Below are positions 35,128 through 43,945 of a DNA stretch of 64,000 nt, piece after piece. The notes beneath the pieces were generated by a model, which did no database searches, had not been told where the DNA came from, and worked only from the letters and a program-made list of their open reading frames with translations. Source of the DNA: Micropruina glycogenica (lineage in GTDB: Bacteria; Actinomycetota; Actinomycetes; Propionibacteriales; Propionibacteriaceae). The position numbers and the translations under genes were made by a program. Numbering within the stretch: position 1 is the first letter of the stretch; every line of letters starts with the position of its first letter. The stretch is from contig NZ_LT985188.1 in the NCBI RefSeq assembly GCF_900289045.1, positions 2,480,001 to 2,544,000 of the forward strand. The letters are read 5' to 3'.

Positions 35128-37392
35128 TCAGACCGACTCGTGGAAGGTGCGGGAGAGGACGTCGAGCTGCTGCTCGCGGGTCAGCTTGGTGAAGTTCACC
35201 GCGTAGCCGGAGACCCGGATGGTCAACTGCGGGTAGTCCTCCGGGTGTGCCATCGCGTCGAGCAGGGTCTCCTTGTTCAGCACGTTGATGTTCGCGTGGT
35301 AGAGGCCCTCGCCCATGCCGGCGTCCAGAATGCCGACCAGGTTGGCCACCCGCTCGGCCTCGGTGCGGCCCAAAGCCGGCGGGGTGATCGTGTTGGTGAG
35401 CGAGATGCCGTCCAGCGCGTCGTCGTAGCTGAGCTTGCCGACGCTGAGCATCGAGGCGAGCATGCCGTGGGTGTCGGCGCCGTTCTGCGGGTTGGCGCCG
35501 GGCGCGAACGGGGTGCCGGCACGGTGCCCGCAGGGGAACGACCCGGTGGCCTTGCCGTAGACCACGTTGCTGGTGATGGTGAGCACCGACTGGGTGGGCA
35601 CCGCGTCGCGGTAGAGCTTCAGCGACCGGATCTTGTTCATCACCGTGCTGACCACCAGGGACGCGATCTCATCGGCCCGGTCGTCGTCGTTGCCGTAGCG
35701 GGGGAACTCGCCCTCGGTGAGGTAGTCGACCACCAGGCCGGACTCGTCGCGGATCGGGGTGACGGTGGCGTACTTGATCGCGGCCAGTGAGTCGGCGACG
35801 ATCGACAGCCCGGCGATGCCGCAGCCCATGGTGCGCACGATCTCGTCGTCGTGCAGCGCCATCTCCATCGCCTCGTAGGCGTACTTGTCGTGGCAGTAGT
35901 GAATGATGTTGAGCGCCTCGACGTAGGTCTCGACGGCCCAGGTGAGCATCTCGTCGTACTTGGCCCACACGGTGTCGAAGTCGAGCGGAGCGTCGCCCTC
36001 GATGCCGGTGAAGTCGGGCACGATCAGCTTGCCGCTCATCTCGTCGCGGCCGCCGTTGATCGCGTACAGCAGGGTCTTGGCGGCGTTCAGCCGGGCGCCG
36101 AAGAACTGCATCTGCTTGCCGATCGCCATCGGCGACACGCAGCAGGCGATCGCGGTGTCGTCGCCCCAGTGCCGGCGGATCTCGCCGTCCGACTCGTACT
36201 GGATCGCGGAGGTCTCGATCGAGATCTGCGCGCAGAAGTCCTTGTAGCCCTGGGGAAGCTCGTCGTCCCAGTAGATGGTGATGTTGGGCTCGGGGGCGGG
36301 CCCGAGGTTGCGCAGGGTCTGCAGCAACCGGAACGAGGTCTTGGTGACCAGGGTGCGACCGTCGTCGGCGAAGCCGCCGTCGGACCAGGTGGCCCAGTAC
36401 GGGTCGCCGGAGAAGATCTGGTCGTAGTCGATGGTGCGCAGGAACCGGACGATGCGCAGCTTGGTGACCAGCGCGTCGATCGCCTCCTGCACGCCCTCCT
36501 CGTCGATCAGGCCGGCGGCCAGGTCGCGCTCGGCGTAGACGTCGAGGAAGCCGGACAGCCGGCCGATGCTCATCGCGGCGCCGTCCTGGCTCTTCACGCT
36601 GGCCAGGTAGGCCAGATAGGTCCACTGCACGGCTTCGATGAAGGTGACCGCGGGGCGGGCGAGATCGAAGCCGTAGGACGCACCCAGCTTCGTCAGCTTC
36701 TTCAGGGCCTTGATCTGCTCGGCGTGCTCCTCGCGGTAGCGCGCCCAGTTCTCGCTGAACGGCTGGTCGACGACGGCGTCCAGGTCGGTCTTCTTCGCCG
36801 CGATCAGCCGGTCGACGCCGTAGAGCGCCACCCGACGGTAGTCGCCGATGATCCGGCCGCGTCCGTAGGCGTCCGGCAGGCCGGTCACGATGTGCGAGCT
36901 GCGGGCCGCGCGGATGCGGGGGGTGTAGATGTCGAAGACGGCTTCGTTGTGGGTCTTGCGGTACTTGGTGAAGACGCTCTTGACCGCGGGATCGATCTCG
37001 AGACCGGCCTCTTTGATCGCAGTCTCGACCATGCGCCAGCCGCCGTTCGGCATCATCGGACGCTTCAGCGGCACGTCGGTCTGCAGGCCCACGATGACGT
37101 CGTCCTCGGCGCAGATGTAGCCGGCCGGGAAGGCGTCCACGTCGGCCGGAATGTGGGTTTCGACGTCGTAAACCCGCTTGGCCCGCTCAACCGACAGGTA
37201 GTCGCGCTGCAGGGTGTTCCACACCGTGAGGGTCTTGTCGGTCGGTCCGGCCAGGAAGGCAGCGTCACCGTGATAGGGGGTGAAGTTGCGCAAAATGAAG
37301 TCGCGCACGTCGATGCGTTCGGTCCACACACCCGGGGCGAAACCGTCCCAGGCGTCAGCGGAAAGGGTGGGGGCGGGGGCCACGGCGGTCAA
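35128..37392 (-). CDS. pflB: Pyruvate formate-lyase
   Basis: A 754-residue glycyl radical enzyme that splits pyruvate with CoA into acetyl-CoA and formate under anoxic conditions. The catalytic Cys417-Cys418 pair lies in IACCVSPMA and the radical Gly729 in RVSGYAVNF, matching E. coli positions 418/419 and 734 closely. The start is taken as TTG 37392, with GAGGAG 6 nt upstream; a GTG at 37467 would add 25 basic residues and has no RBS. A promoter (TTGGTG, 18 bp, TATAGT) lies at 37509-37538, with an 8-bp inverted repeat over the -10. It is cotranscribed with pflA. Confidence 0.97.
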   Translation of the reverse strand: MTAVAPAPTLSADAWDGFAPGVWTERIDVRDFILRNFTPYHGDAAFLAGPTDKTLTVWNTLQRDYLSVERAKRVYDVETHIPADVDAFPAGYICAEDDVIVGLQTDVPLKRPMMPNGGWRMVETAIKEAGLEIDPAVKSVFTKYRKTHNEAVFDIYTPRIRAARSSHIVTGLPDAYGRGRIIGDYRRVALYGVDRLIAAKKTDLDAVVDQPFSENWARYREEHAEQIKALKKLTKLGASYGFDLARPAVTFIEAVQWTYLAYLASVKSQDGAAMSIGRLSGFLDVYAERDLAAGLIDEEGVQEAIDALVTKLRIVRFLRTIDYDQIFSGDPYWATWSDGGFADDGRTLVTKTSFRLLQTLRNLGPAPEPNITIYWDDELPQGYKDFCAQISIETSAIQYESDGEIRRHWGDDTAIACCVSPMAIGKQMQFFGARLNAAKTLLYAINGGRDEMSGKLIVPDFTGIEGDAPLDFDTVWAKYDEMLTWAVETYVEALNIIHYCHDKYAYEAMEMALHDDEIVRTMGCGIAGLSIVADSLAAIKYATVTPIRDESGLVVDYLTEGEFPRYGNDDDRADEIASLVVSTVMNKIRSLKLYRDAVPTQSVLTITSNVVYGKATGSFPCGHRAGTPFAPGANPQNGADTHGMLASMLSVGKLSYDDALDGISLTNTITPPALGRTEAERVANLVGILDAGMGEGLYHANINVLNKETLLDAMAHPEDYPQLTIRVSGYAVNFTKLTREQQLDVLSRTFHESV

Positions 37393-37502
37393 AGCGATCT
37401 CCTCGGGTGCAGCGCGCCGGTTCGCGCGCTTACTGCTCCATTCGCTCCGTTTGGCCTTGTGAGCCACGCAATTCTCGCAACGGTGCGATATTGGTTCATG
37501 TG

Positions 37503-37538
37503 ACTACTACTATAGAACGTAGTAGTAACCGCCACCAA
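37503..37538 (-). promoter_or_regulatory. pflBA promoter with overlapping dyad
   Basis: On the minus strand, TTGGTG (37533-37538) and TATAGT (37509-37514) are 18 bp apart, a good sigma-A-type promoter. ACTACTAC (37503-37510) and GTAGTAGT (37519-37526) form a perfect inverted repeat with an 8-bp spacer across the -10 region. That placement suggests repression. The remaining gap to 37685 holds no gene. Confidence 0.55.
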
Positions 37539-37685
37539 ATGGGTGTCCGAGGCGTGGACTTCGCATGCCCACTACGCTCCGAGCCGGCCACCATCGCGCC
37601 CACAGGGATCAGGCGCAGGCCCGCGCGCCGAGGCTACCCGGCCGGTCGAACGACACGATCGCTTTGGTTTGCCAGCCTCAGCGCC

Positions 37686-38939
37686 TCAGCCGGCGTAGAA
37701 GGCCTGCAAACCCTGCGCCAGCCATTCAGGGTCGCGCACGCCGCACAGCTCGCGCGCCGAGTGCATGCTGAGCAGCGGAATGCCGATGTCGACGGTGCGA
37801 ATGCCCAGCCTGGTGGCCGACAACGGCCCGATGGTCGAACCGCAGGGCACCGAGTTGTTCGACACGAAGTCTTGGGTGGGTACGCCGGCCACCGCGCAGG
37901 CCCGGCGCCAGGCGGCCTCACCCACCGCGTCGGTGGCGTAGCGCTGGTTGGCGTTGAACTTGATCAGCGGCCCGGCGTTGCACAAGGGACGGTGTCCGGG
38001 GTCGTGCAGGTGCGCATAGTTGGGGTGCACGGCGTGCCCGGCGTCGGCAGAGACCAGTAGCGATCGAGTGCGAGCCGCGGCAGCCTGCTGCCCGGTCCAA
38101 CCCAGGGCGTCGGCCAGCCGGGTGAGCAGCATGTCGAGCAGGGGCCCGGACGCCCCCGTAGCACTCGCCGAGCCGACCTCCTCGTGGTCGAAGCAGGCCA
38201 GCACGCAGATCTGATCGGACTCGTCGGCGGCGGCGAGGGCGACGAGGCCCGCGTGCACGCTGGCCAGGTTGTCGAGCCGCGGGCTGGCGAACAGCTCGCC
38301 GTCGAGCCCGAAGCGCGCGGGCGGTTCGGTGACGAACGCGCACAGGTCGTGGCCGGCTACGTCGGCCGGATCGACGCCGGCGCCGGCGGCCACCAGCGCC
38401 AACAGGTCGGCCTCGGGGTGCCCGACCGCGAACACCGGGTGCAGATGCTGTTGCCGATCGAGCACCAGGCGCTCGTGCACGCTGCGATCGAGGTGCGGAG
38501 CCACCTGCGGAATGCGCAGCAGGGGCCCGGTGGCCACCAGCACGACCTCGCCGTCGGCGGTCACCAGGCGGCCGGCGAGGCCGAACTCGCGGTCGAGCCA
38601 CGAGTTGGGCAGCGGGCCGCCGTAGACCTCCATGCCGGCCTGCTGCCAGCCCAGGGCCTCGCTCGTGGGGCGTGGCTTGAGCACGAAACCCGGCGAATCG
38701 GTGTGTGCGCCGACGATGCGAAAGCCGGTTGGGTTCGAGGTGCGCGGCAGCCGCCAGGCGAGCACCGAGCCGTCCCTGACCGCCACGTAGCCGCCGGGGT
38801 CGGCCGGCAGCGGGTCCGCCGGCGCGAGCTCGGTGAAGCCCTGCGCCACCAGCCGGTCGGCGGCCTCGCGGGCGGCATGAAAAGACGAGGGCGCGGCGGT
38901 GACGAAATCTGCCAGCCCCTGCAGGTGCGACCCGGCCAC
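37686..38939 (-). CDS. apeB: M18 family aminopeptidase
   Basis: A 417-residue aspartyl-aminopeptidase-type metallopeptidase. Metal and active-site blocks are visible: GAHTDSPGFVLKP (His, Asp), SWLDREFGLAGRL, SPRLDNLASVHA, CFDHEEVGSASATGA (Asp-His-Glu-Glu), SADAGHAVHPNY, NSVPCGSTIGP and GIPLLSMHSARE. It removes N-terminal acidic or hydrophobic residues from peptides in the cytosol. The start is taken as GTG 38939, just after the upstream gene's stop; ATG 38981 would overlap that gene by 29 nt. It is cotranscribed with the small acidic protein gene. Confidence 0.93.
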   Translation of the reverse strand: MAGSHLQGLADFVTAAPSSFHAAREAADRLVAQGFTELAPADPLPADPGGYVAVRDGSVLAWRLPRTSNPTGFRIVGAHTDSPGFVLKPRPTSEALGWQQAGMEVYGGPLPNSWLDREFGLAGRLVTADGEVVLVATGPLLRIPQVAPHLDRSVHERLVLDRQQHLHPVFAVGHPEADLLALVAAGAGVDPADVAGHDLCAFVTEPPARFGLDGELFASPRLDNLASVHAGLVALAAADESDQICVLACFDHEEVGSASATGASGPLLDMLLTRLADALGWTGQQAAAARTRSLLVSADAGHAVHPNYAHLHDPGHRPLCNAGPLIKFNANQRYATDAVGEAAWRRACAVAGVPTQDFVSNNSVPCGSTIGPLSATRLGIRTVDIGIPLLSMHSARELCGVRDPEWLAQGLQAFYAG

Positions 38940-38952
38940 GTCGCCGGCTTTA

Positions 38953-39159
38953 TCAGGCGTCGGGATGGTCGCCCTTTTCACCCTCGGGGGTGCGGCCCCA
39001 GGGGGCGTCCTCGCCGCGGCGCTTCAGGACGTTCTCTGCGGTGTAGCCCTCTTCGGCGTTGTCGGGTTCGGCGGCGCGATAGCCGTACTCTTCGCCGGGC
39101 ATCTCAGGAGCCACCTGGTAGGCGTTGTGCTCGCTGGCGTCGTGGGGAGTTTCACTCAT
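38953..39159 (-). CDS. Small hydrophilic protein, unknown function
   Basis: A 68-residue charged protein rich in Glu, Asp and Tyr (YQVAPEMPGEEYGYRAAEPD) with no hydrophobic segment. ATG 39159 has AAGGAG 5 nt upstream, a strong start signal. It precedes the M18 peptidase gene by a short gap. Such proteins occur in many actinobacteria without known function; the family name is not known to me. Confidence 0.7.
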   Translation of the reverse strand: MSETPHDASEHNAYQVAPEMPGEEYGYRAAEPDNAEEGYTAENVLKRRGEDAPWGRTPEGEKGDHPDA

Positions 39160-39325
39160 GACGGCTCCTTTTGCGCGGAAGTTCACGCTTAGAGTGCTTC
39201 GGATCACACATCGTTGCGTACCCGGTGTTGAGCTTAGCCGCGGCCCGGCGAAGTCCACTAGCGCAAATGCGGCCGCCGAGCGTCGGTCACCGATTTTGTC
39301 GGTGCCGCCCGGCAAGATCGTCGGC

Positions 39326-40900
39326 ATGGAGATGGTGTGGGTTCTGGTCGCCGCGGTGTTGGGCGCCGCCACCGGCGGCGTGGTGGTCCGGCTGGTGCTG
39401 CGCGCCGAGGCCGGCGCCCTGCGGGCCCGTGACGACGCTGTCGATGCCGCGGCCAGGTCAGAGGTGGCCGACGCCAAGCGCGAGGCGTCCGCAGCGCGCT
39501 CCGAACTGTCCGACGCCCGGCGCGAGGCCGCCGATGCCCGCACCGAACTGGCCCGCCAGGTCGCCCAGTCCGAGCGTTCGCGTGCCGATGTGGCCGAGGC
39601 TCTGGCGCGGGCGGCCGAGGCGATGAGCGAGGCTGCCGAGGTGTCGTCCAGGCTCGCCGCGGCGGTGGCCGAGCGTGACGCCGCCCGCCAGCGCGCCGAT
39701 GAACTCGCCGGTGACCGCGAGGCCATGGTGGCGCAGTTCAAGGTGCTGTCGAGCGAAACCCTCGAGCGCCAGGGCAAGTCGGCCGACGCCAGCGCCGAGC
39801 AGCGGCTGCGGGCCACCGAACTGCTGATGAAGCCGGTGCAGGATTCGCTCGAGGCGTTCAACCGCCGGCTCGGCGAGGTGGAGCAGGAGCGGGTACGGCT
39901 CACCACCGAACTGGTGGGTCAGGTCACGTCGGTGCGCGACACCGGCGAGCGGCTGCGCCACGAAACCCGGGCGCTGGTCACCGCCCTGCGCAAGCCGCAT
40001 GTGCGCGGCAACTGGGGCGAACAGCAACTCAAGCGGGTGGTCGAGATCTCGGGCATGGTCGACCACTGCGACTTCGTCACCCAGCAGACCACCAGCACCA
40101 CCGCAGAGCAGGTGGTCCGGCCCGACCTGAAGGTGCTGCTCGACGGTGACCGGTTCGTCTGGGTCGACAGCAAGGTGCCGCTCAGCGCCTTCATCGACGC
40201 CCACGAGACCGACGACGACGCCGTGCGTGAACGCAGCCTGCAACTGTTCGCCAAGAACGTCCGCACCCACATCGACCAACTCTCGGCGAAGTCGTACTTC
40301 AAGTCCGATCCGGGCACGCCCGAGTTCGTGGTGCTGTTCCTGGCCAGCGAGGCACTCGCCGCCGAGGCGTTCAGCCAGGCACCCGACCTGAACGAGTACG
40401 CCGGTGCGCGCAACATCGTGCTGGCCAGCCCCACGACGCTGATCGCGATGCTCAAGGCCGTCGCCTACGGCTGGAAGCAGGCCGCGCTGGCCGAGTCGGC
40501 AGCCGAAGTCTCGGCCTTGGCCCGCGAACTGTACGACCGGCTCGGCACGCTCGGCGGTCACTTCGACCGCATCGGACGGTCGCTCACCGCATCGGTGCGG
40601 GCCTACAACGAGGCCGTCGGGTCGATCGAGGGCCGGGTCTTCCCCACCGCGCGGCGGTTGCGCGATCTGCACGTCGCGAGCAAGCAACTCGATGAGGTGC
40701 ACGCGGTCGAGGCCGCCGTCCGTCCGATCACCGCGCCCGAGCTGGTCGAGAACGCCGCCCAGGTCACACCGATGATCGGTGCCCGTCGCGACGACGACGA
40801 GACAGCGGCGCTGGTGCGGCCACAACCTGCCCTCGACGAGCTGCTGGCACACGAGTCGGCCGCCGCAGACCCGTCCCGCACCAGGCGCACCGCTGGCTGA
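39326..40900 (+). CDS. rmuC: DNA recombination protein RmuC
   Basis: A 524-residue protein with an N-terminal membrane segment (VWVLVAAVLGAATGGVVVRLVL), a long Ala/Arg/Glu coiled coil (~30-150) and the RmuC nuclease-like domain: RGNWGEQQLKRVVEISGM, PDLKVLLDGDRFVWVDSKVPL, FVVLFLASEAL, ASPTTLIAMLKAVAYGWKQ. RmuC limits inversions at short inverted repeats, notable in a genome with many such repeats. The start is probably ATG 39326, 7 nt after CAAGAT (39313-39318), leaderless. A few nt separate it from the ilvA promoter. Confidence 0.95.
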   Translation: MEMVWVLVAAVLGAATGGVVVRLVLRAEAGALRARDDAVDAAARSEVADAKREASAARSELSDARREAADARTELARQVAQSERSRADVAEALARAAEAMSEAAEVSSRLAAAVAERDAARQRADELAGDREAMVAQFKVLSSETLERQGKSADASAEQRLRATELLMKPVQDSLEAFNRRLGEVEQERVRLTTELVGQVTSVRDTGERLRHETRALVTALRKPHVRGNWGEQQLKRVVEISGMVDHCDFVTQQTTSTTAEQVVRPDLKVLLDGDRFVWVDSKVPLSAFIDAHETDDDAVRERSLQLFAKNVRTHIDQLSAKSYFKSDPGTPEFVVLFLASEALAAEAFSQAPDLNEYAGARNIVLASPTTLIAMLKAVAYGWKQAALAESAAEVSALARELYDRLGTLGGHFDRIGRSLTASVRAYNEAVGSIEGRVFPTARRLRDLHVASKQLDEVHAVEAAVRPITAPELVENAAQVTPMIGARRDDDETAALVRPQPALDELLAHESAAADPSRTRRTAG

Positions 40901-40928
40901 GGTGCGGGCCAGCGGCGAGAATGTCGCC

Positions 40929-42170
40929 ATGAGCGTCACCGCGCAGAGCATCGACGAGGCGGCCGAACGGTTGGCCGGGGTGGTCATTCAGAGTCCGCTG
41001 CAGTACAACGAACGGCTCTCTGCGGCCACCGGCGCGAAGGTGTGGCTCAAACGTGAAGACCTGCAGCCCGTGCGCTCGTACAAGCTGCGTGGGGCGTACA
41101 ACCTGATCGCACAACTCAGTGCGGCCGAACGCACCGCGGGCGTGGTTTGTGCCAGCGCCGGCAACCACGGCCAGGGCGTCGCCTACGCCTGCGCCCGGCT
41201 GGGCATCAAGGCACAGATCTTCGTGCCGAGCACCACCCCGCGGCAGAAGCGGCAGCGCATGCGCCAACTGGGTGAGGGCTGGGCCGAACTGATCGTGCGC
41301 GGCGACACCTACGACGAGGCCGCCGCGCTGGCCCAGGAGGTGGCCGCCGAACAGGGCTTCACGCTGGTGCCGGCCTTCGACGACGAGCGCACCATCGCCG
41401 GTCAGGGCACCGTGGCTGCCGAGATCGTCGCGCAACTGGGCCGCGCACCCGACACGCTGATCGTGCCCGTGGGCGGCGGTGGCATGATAGCCGGCTGCCT
41501 GACCTGGCTGGCCGAGCGCCACCCCGGCACCAAGGTGGTGGGCGCCGAACCGTCCGGGGCCGCGTCCATGTCGATCGCACTCGAAGCCGGGCGGCCGCGC
41601 GACCTGCCCAAGCTCGACACCTTCGTCGACGGTGCGGCGGTACGGCGGGTCGGCGAGCTCACGTTCGCCATCGCGCAGCGGTTCAAGCCCCACATGTTCT
41701 CGGTGCCCGAAGGCCGCATCTGCTCCGAGATGCTGGCCCTCTACCAATCCGACGGCGTGATCGCCGAGCCGGCGGGGGCGTTGGCGTCCGCGGCTCTGGG
41801 CGTCTATCGGCCCTCGGCCGCGCGGGTGGTGGTGGCGGTGGTGTCGGGCGGCAACAACGACCTCTCGCGCTACGCCGAGATCGAAGAACGGGCCCTGGTG
41901 TACGAAGGCCGCAAGCACTACTTTCTGGTCAACTTTCCGCAAGAACCCGGGGCCCTGCGCCGCTTTCTCGACGAGGTGCTCGGCCCCGACGACGACATCA
42001 CCCTGTTCGAGTACGTCAAGCGTTCGAACCGTGAAACTGGGCCTGCTCTGGTGGGCATCGAGCTCGGCGAGCCCGAGGGCCTGGGCGTACTGCTCGACAA
42101 CCTGAACCGCAGCCGGCTGACGGTCGAAAGGGTGTTGCCCGACAGCCCCTTCTACCGTTTTCTGGTCTGA
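40929..42170 (+). CDS. ilvA: Threonine ammonia-lyase
   Basis: A 413-residue PLP enzyme that converts threonine to 2-oxobutanoate, the first step to isoleucine. The PLP Lys is in SYKLRGAYN; CASAGNHGQGVAYAC, PVGGGGMIAGC and SGGNNDLSRY are further conserved blocks. One ACT-like domain covers ~330-413 (KHYFLVNFPQEPGALRRFL), as in short actinobacterial forms that respond to isoleucine. GAGAAT at 40917-40922, 6 nt before ATG, suggests leaderless initiation. The downstream membrane protein gene overlaps its stop as TGATG. Confidence 0.95.
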   Translation: MSVTAQSIDEAAERLAGVVIQSPLQYNERLSAATGAKVWLKREDLQPVRSYKLRGAYNLIAQLSAAERTAGVVCASAGNHGQGVAYACARLGIKAQIFVPSTTPRQKRQRMRQLGEGWAELIVRGDTYDEAAALAQEVAAEQGFTLVPAFDDERTIAGQGTVAAEIVAQLGRAPDTLIVPVGGGGMIAGCLTWLAERHPGTKVVGAEPSGAASMSIALEAGRPRDLPKLDTFVDGAAVRRVGELTFAIAQRFKPHMFSVPEGRICSEMLALYQSDGVIAEPAGALASAALGVYRPSAARVVVAVVSGGNNDLSRYAEIEERALVYEGRKHYFLVNFPQEPGALRRFLDEVLGPDDDITLFEYVKRSNRETGPALVGIELGEPEGLGVLLDNLNRSRLTVERVLPDSPFYRFLV

Positions 42171-42826
42171 TGGCGCTCTACGCACGCCCTTCGTGGCAGT
42201 TGACCCGACAGGTCACCACCGACGTGTTCGTCGTGGTCTGGACGGGCGTGTGGTGGTTGGCCGGCCGCGCGCTCGACGGGGTGATTCGCGGGCTGGCCTC
42301 TCCCAGCCGTGCGATTCAAGACGCCGCCGGCTCGATGCAGGACGGGTTCGAAGAGGCCGCCCGAAGCGTCGAAACCGTCCCGTTGGCGGGCCCCACGCTG
42401 CGCAAGCCGTTCGACGCCGCGGCCAGCGGTCTGCAGCAGGTGTGGCAATCGGCGCACGATCAGGTCGTCGGCATCGAACAAGTCGCCACCATGACCGGCT
42501 TGCTGACGTTCGCGATTCCGGTGGCGATCATTCTGGCGCTGTGGCTGCCGGTGCGCATTCGGTTCATACGCAACTCCAGGGCCACGGCTCGCTTCATCAG
42601 CACCCAACCCAACCTCGAGCTGCTCGCGCTGAGAGCGCTGGCCACCCAGCCGTTTCATCGACTCGCCCAGGTGTCGAACGATCCGCTGGCGGCCTGGCGC
42701 GATGGTGACGAACAGGTGATCGACGCCCTGGCCGAACTGGAACTGCGGCGCAACGGATTGCGCCGTCCGCGTGTGGCGAGGCTGCCGGACCCGCCCGCGA
42801 TCGAAGGCCGCACCCAGCCCAGCTGA
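42170..42826 (+). CDS. Membrane protein, unknown function
   Basis: A 218-residue protein with an N-terminal hydrophobic region (FVVVWTGVWWLAGRALDGVI), a soluble helical middle (SMQDGFEEAARSVETVPLAG..) and a second membrane segment (TFAIPVAIILALWLPVRI), then a basic helical tail. No family is recognised, though the layout resembles small actinobacterial envelope proteins. It is translationally coupled to ilvA (TGATG). A family A repeat lies about 60 nt after its stop. Confidence 0.75.
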   Translation: MALYARPSWQLTRQVTTDVFVVVWTGVWWLAGRALDGVIRGLASPSRAIQDAAGSMQDGFEEAARSVETVPLAGPTLRKPFDAAASGLQQVWQSAHDQVVGIEQVATMTGLLTFAIPVAIILALWLPVRIRFIRNSRATARFISTQPNLELLALRALATQPFHRLAQVSNDPLAAWRDGDEQVIDALAELELRRNGLRRPRVARLPDPPAIEGRTQPS

Positions 42827-42946
42827 CTCGGCCTGTCCCGTTTCACGCGTTGCTGGGTGCGTTGGCGACAGGCGCAACCAGAGAGAGGTCTCGACAAGCT
42901 CTACCAACGACACGCTCGACCGACGACCGAACGCGACCAGGGAGCC

Positions 42947-43906
42947 TCAGGCCTTTGCGGCCTTCAGGTCTCGGCGCAGTTCGGGGGGTAGGGCGAACAC
43001 CAGGTTCTCTTCGGTGAGCCGCTCTTCGACAGCGGCCGGAAAGCCACGCTCCTGCAGGTGATCGAGCACGCCCTGCACCAGTTCGTCGGGCACCGAGGCG
43101 CCCGACGTGACGCCCACCGAATCAACCCCCTGCAGCCACGCCTCGTCGATCTCACCGGCGTTGTCGACCCGGTAGGCCGCCTTGGCCCCCGCTTCGAGCG
43201 CCACCTCGACCAGCCGCACCGAGTTGGACGAGTTGCGCGACCCCACCACGATCACCAGGTCGGCCGTGCCGGCGATCTGCTTGACCGCCGACTGGCGGTT
43301 CTGGGTGGCGTAGCAGATGTCATCACTGGGCGGGTCGATCAGTTGCGGGAACTTCTCGCGCAACGCACCCACGGTCTGCCACGTCTCGTCCACACTCAAG
43401 GTGGTCTGCGAGAGCCAGGCCACCTTCGTGGGATCGTCGACCTCGACCCCTGCAACGTCTTCGGGGTGTTCGACCAGGGTGATGTGCTCGGGCGCTTCAC
43501 CGGTGGTGCCCTCGACCTCTTCGTGCCCCGCGTGCCCGATGAGCAGAATCTGCAGGCCCTGGCCGGCGTAGCGCCGCGCCTCGTTGTGCACCTTGGTGAC
43601 CAGCGGGCAGGTGGCGTCGATGGTTTTCAGCCCCCGCTCGGCCGCTTCGGCGTGTACGGCCGGCGACACCCCGTGCGCCGAGAACACCACGGTGGACCCG
43701 GTGGGCACCTCGTCGAGTTCGTCGACGAACACCGCACCGCGCGCCTCGAGGTCTTCGACCACGTGACGGTTGTGCACGATCTGCTTGCGCACGTAGACCG
43801 GGGCGCCGTACACGTCGAGCGCACGCTCGACGGTGATGACGGCGCGGTCGACGCCCGCGCAGTAACCACGCGGGGCGGCGACGACGACACGCTTGGACTC
43901 GGTCAT
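42947..43906 (-). CDS. ispH: 4-hydroxy-3-methylbut-2-enyl diphosphate reductase
   Basis: A 319-residue iron-sulfur enzyme, the last step of the MEP isoprenoid pathway. The three cluster Cys are in [21 protein letters not shown] and [11 protein letters not shown]. The [10 protein letters not shown] block and [10 protein letters not shown] are also conserved. The start is ATG 43906, 7 nt after TAGAAT (43914-43919); a longer frame to 43930 overlaps this promoter. It is normally close to xseA-xseB in actinobacteria, and here a 6.8-kb gene lies between. Confidence 0.96.
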   Translation of the reverse strand: MTESKRVVVAAPRGYCAGVDRAVITVERALDVYGAPVYVRKQIVHNRHVVEDLEARGAVFVDELDEVPTGSTVVFSAHGVSPAVHAEAAERGLKTIDATCPLVTKVHNEARRYAGQGLQILLIGHAGHEEVEGTTGEAPEHITLVEHPEDVAGVEVDDPTKVAWLSQTTLSVDETWQTVGALREKFPQLIDPPSDDICYATQNRQSAVKQIAGTADLVIVVGSRNSSNSVRLVEVALEAGAKAAYRVDNAGEIDEAWLQGVDSVGVTSGASVPDELVQGVLDHLQERGFPAAVEERLTEENLVFALPPELRRDLKAAKA

Positions 43907-43945
43907 GGCGGCCATTCTATCGGCCGCCACGACCGGCCCAGCGGT

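Noticed and set aside
37503-37526. BlaI-type operator at the pflB promoter
   Set aside because: Half-sites resemble TACTAC/GTAGTA, but the spacer is 8 bp and not the short one I recall for BlaI. I reported only an unnamed dyad.
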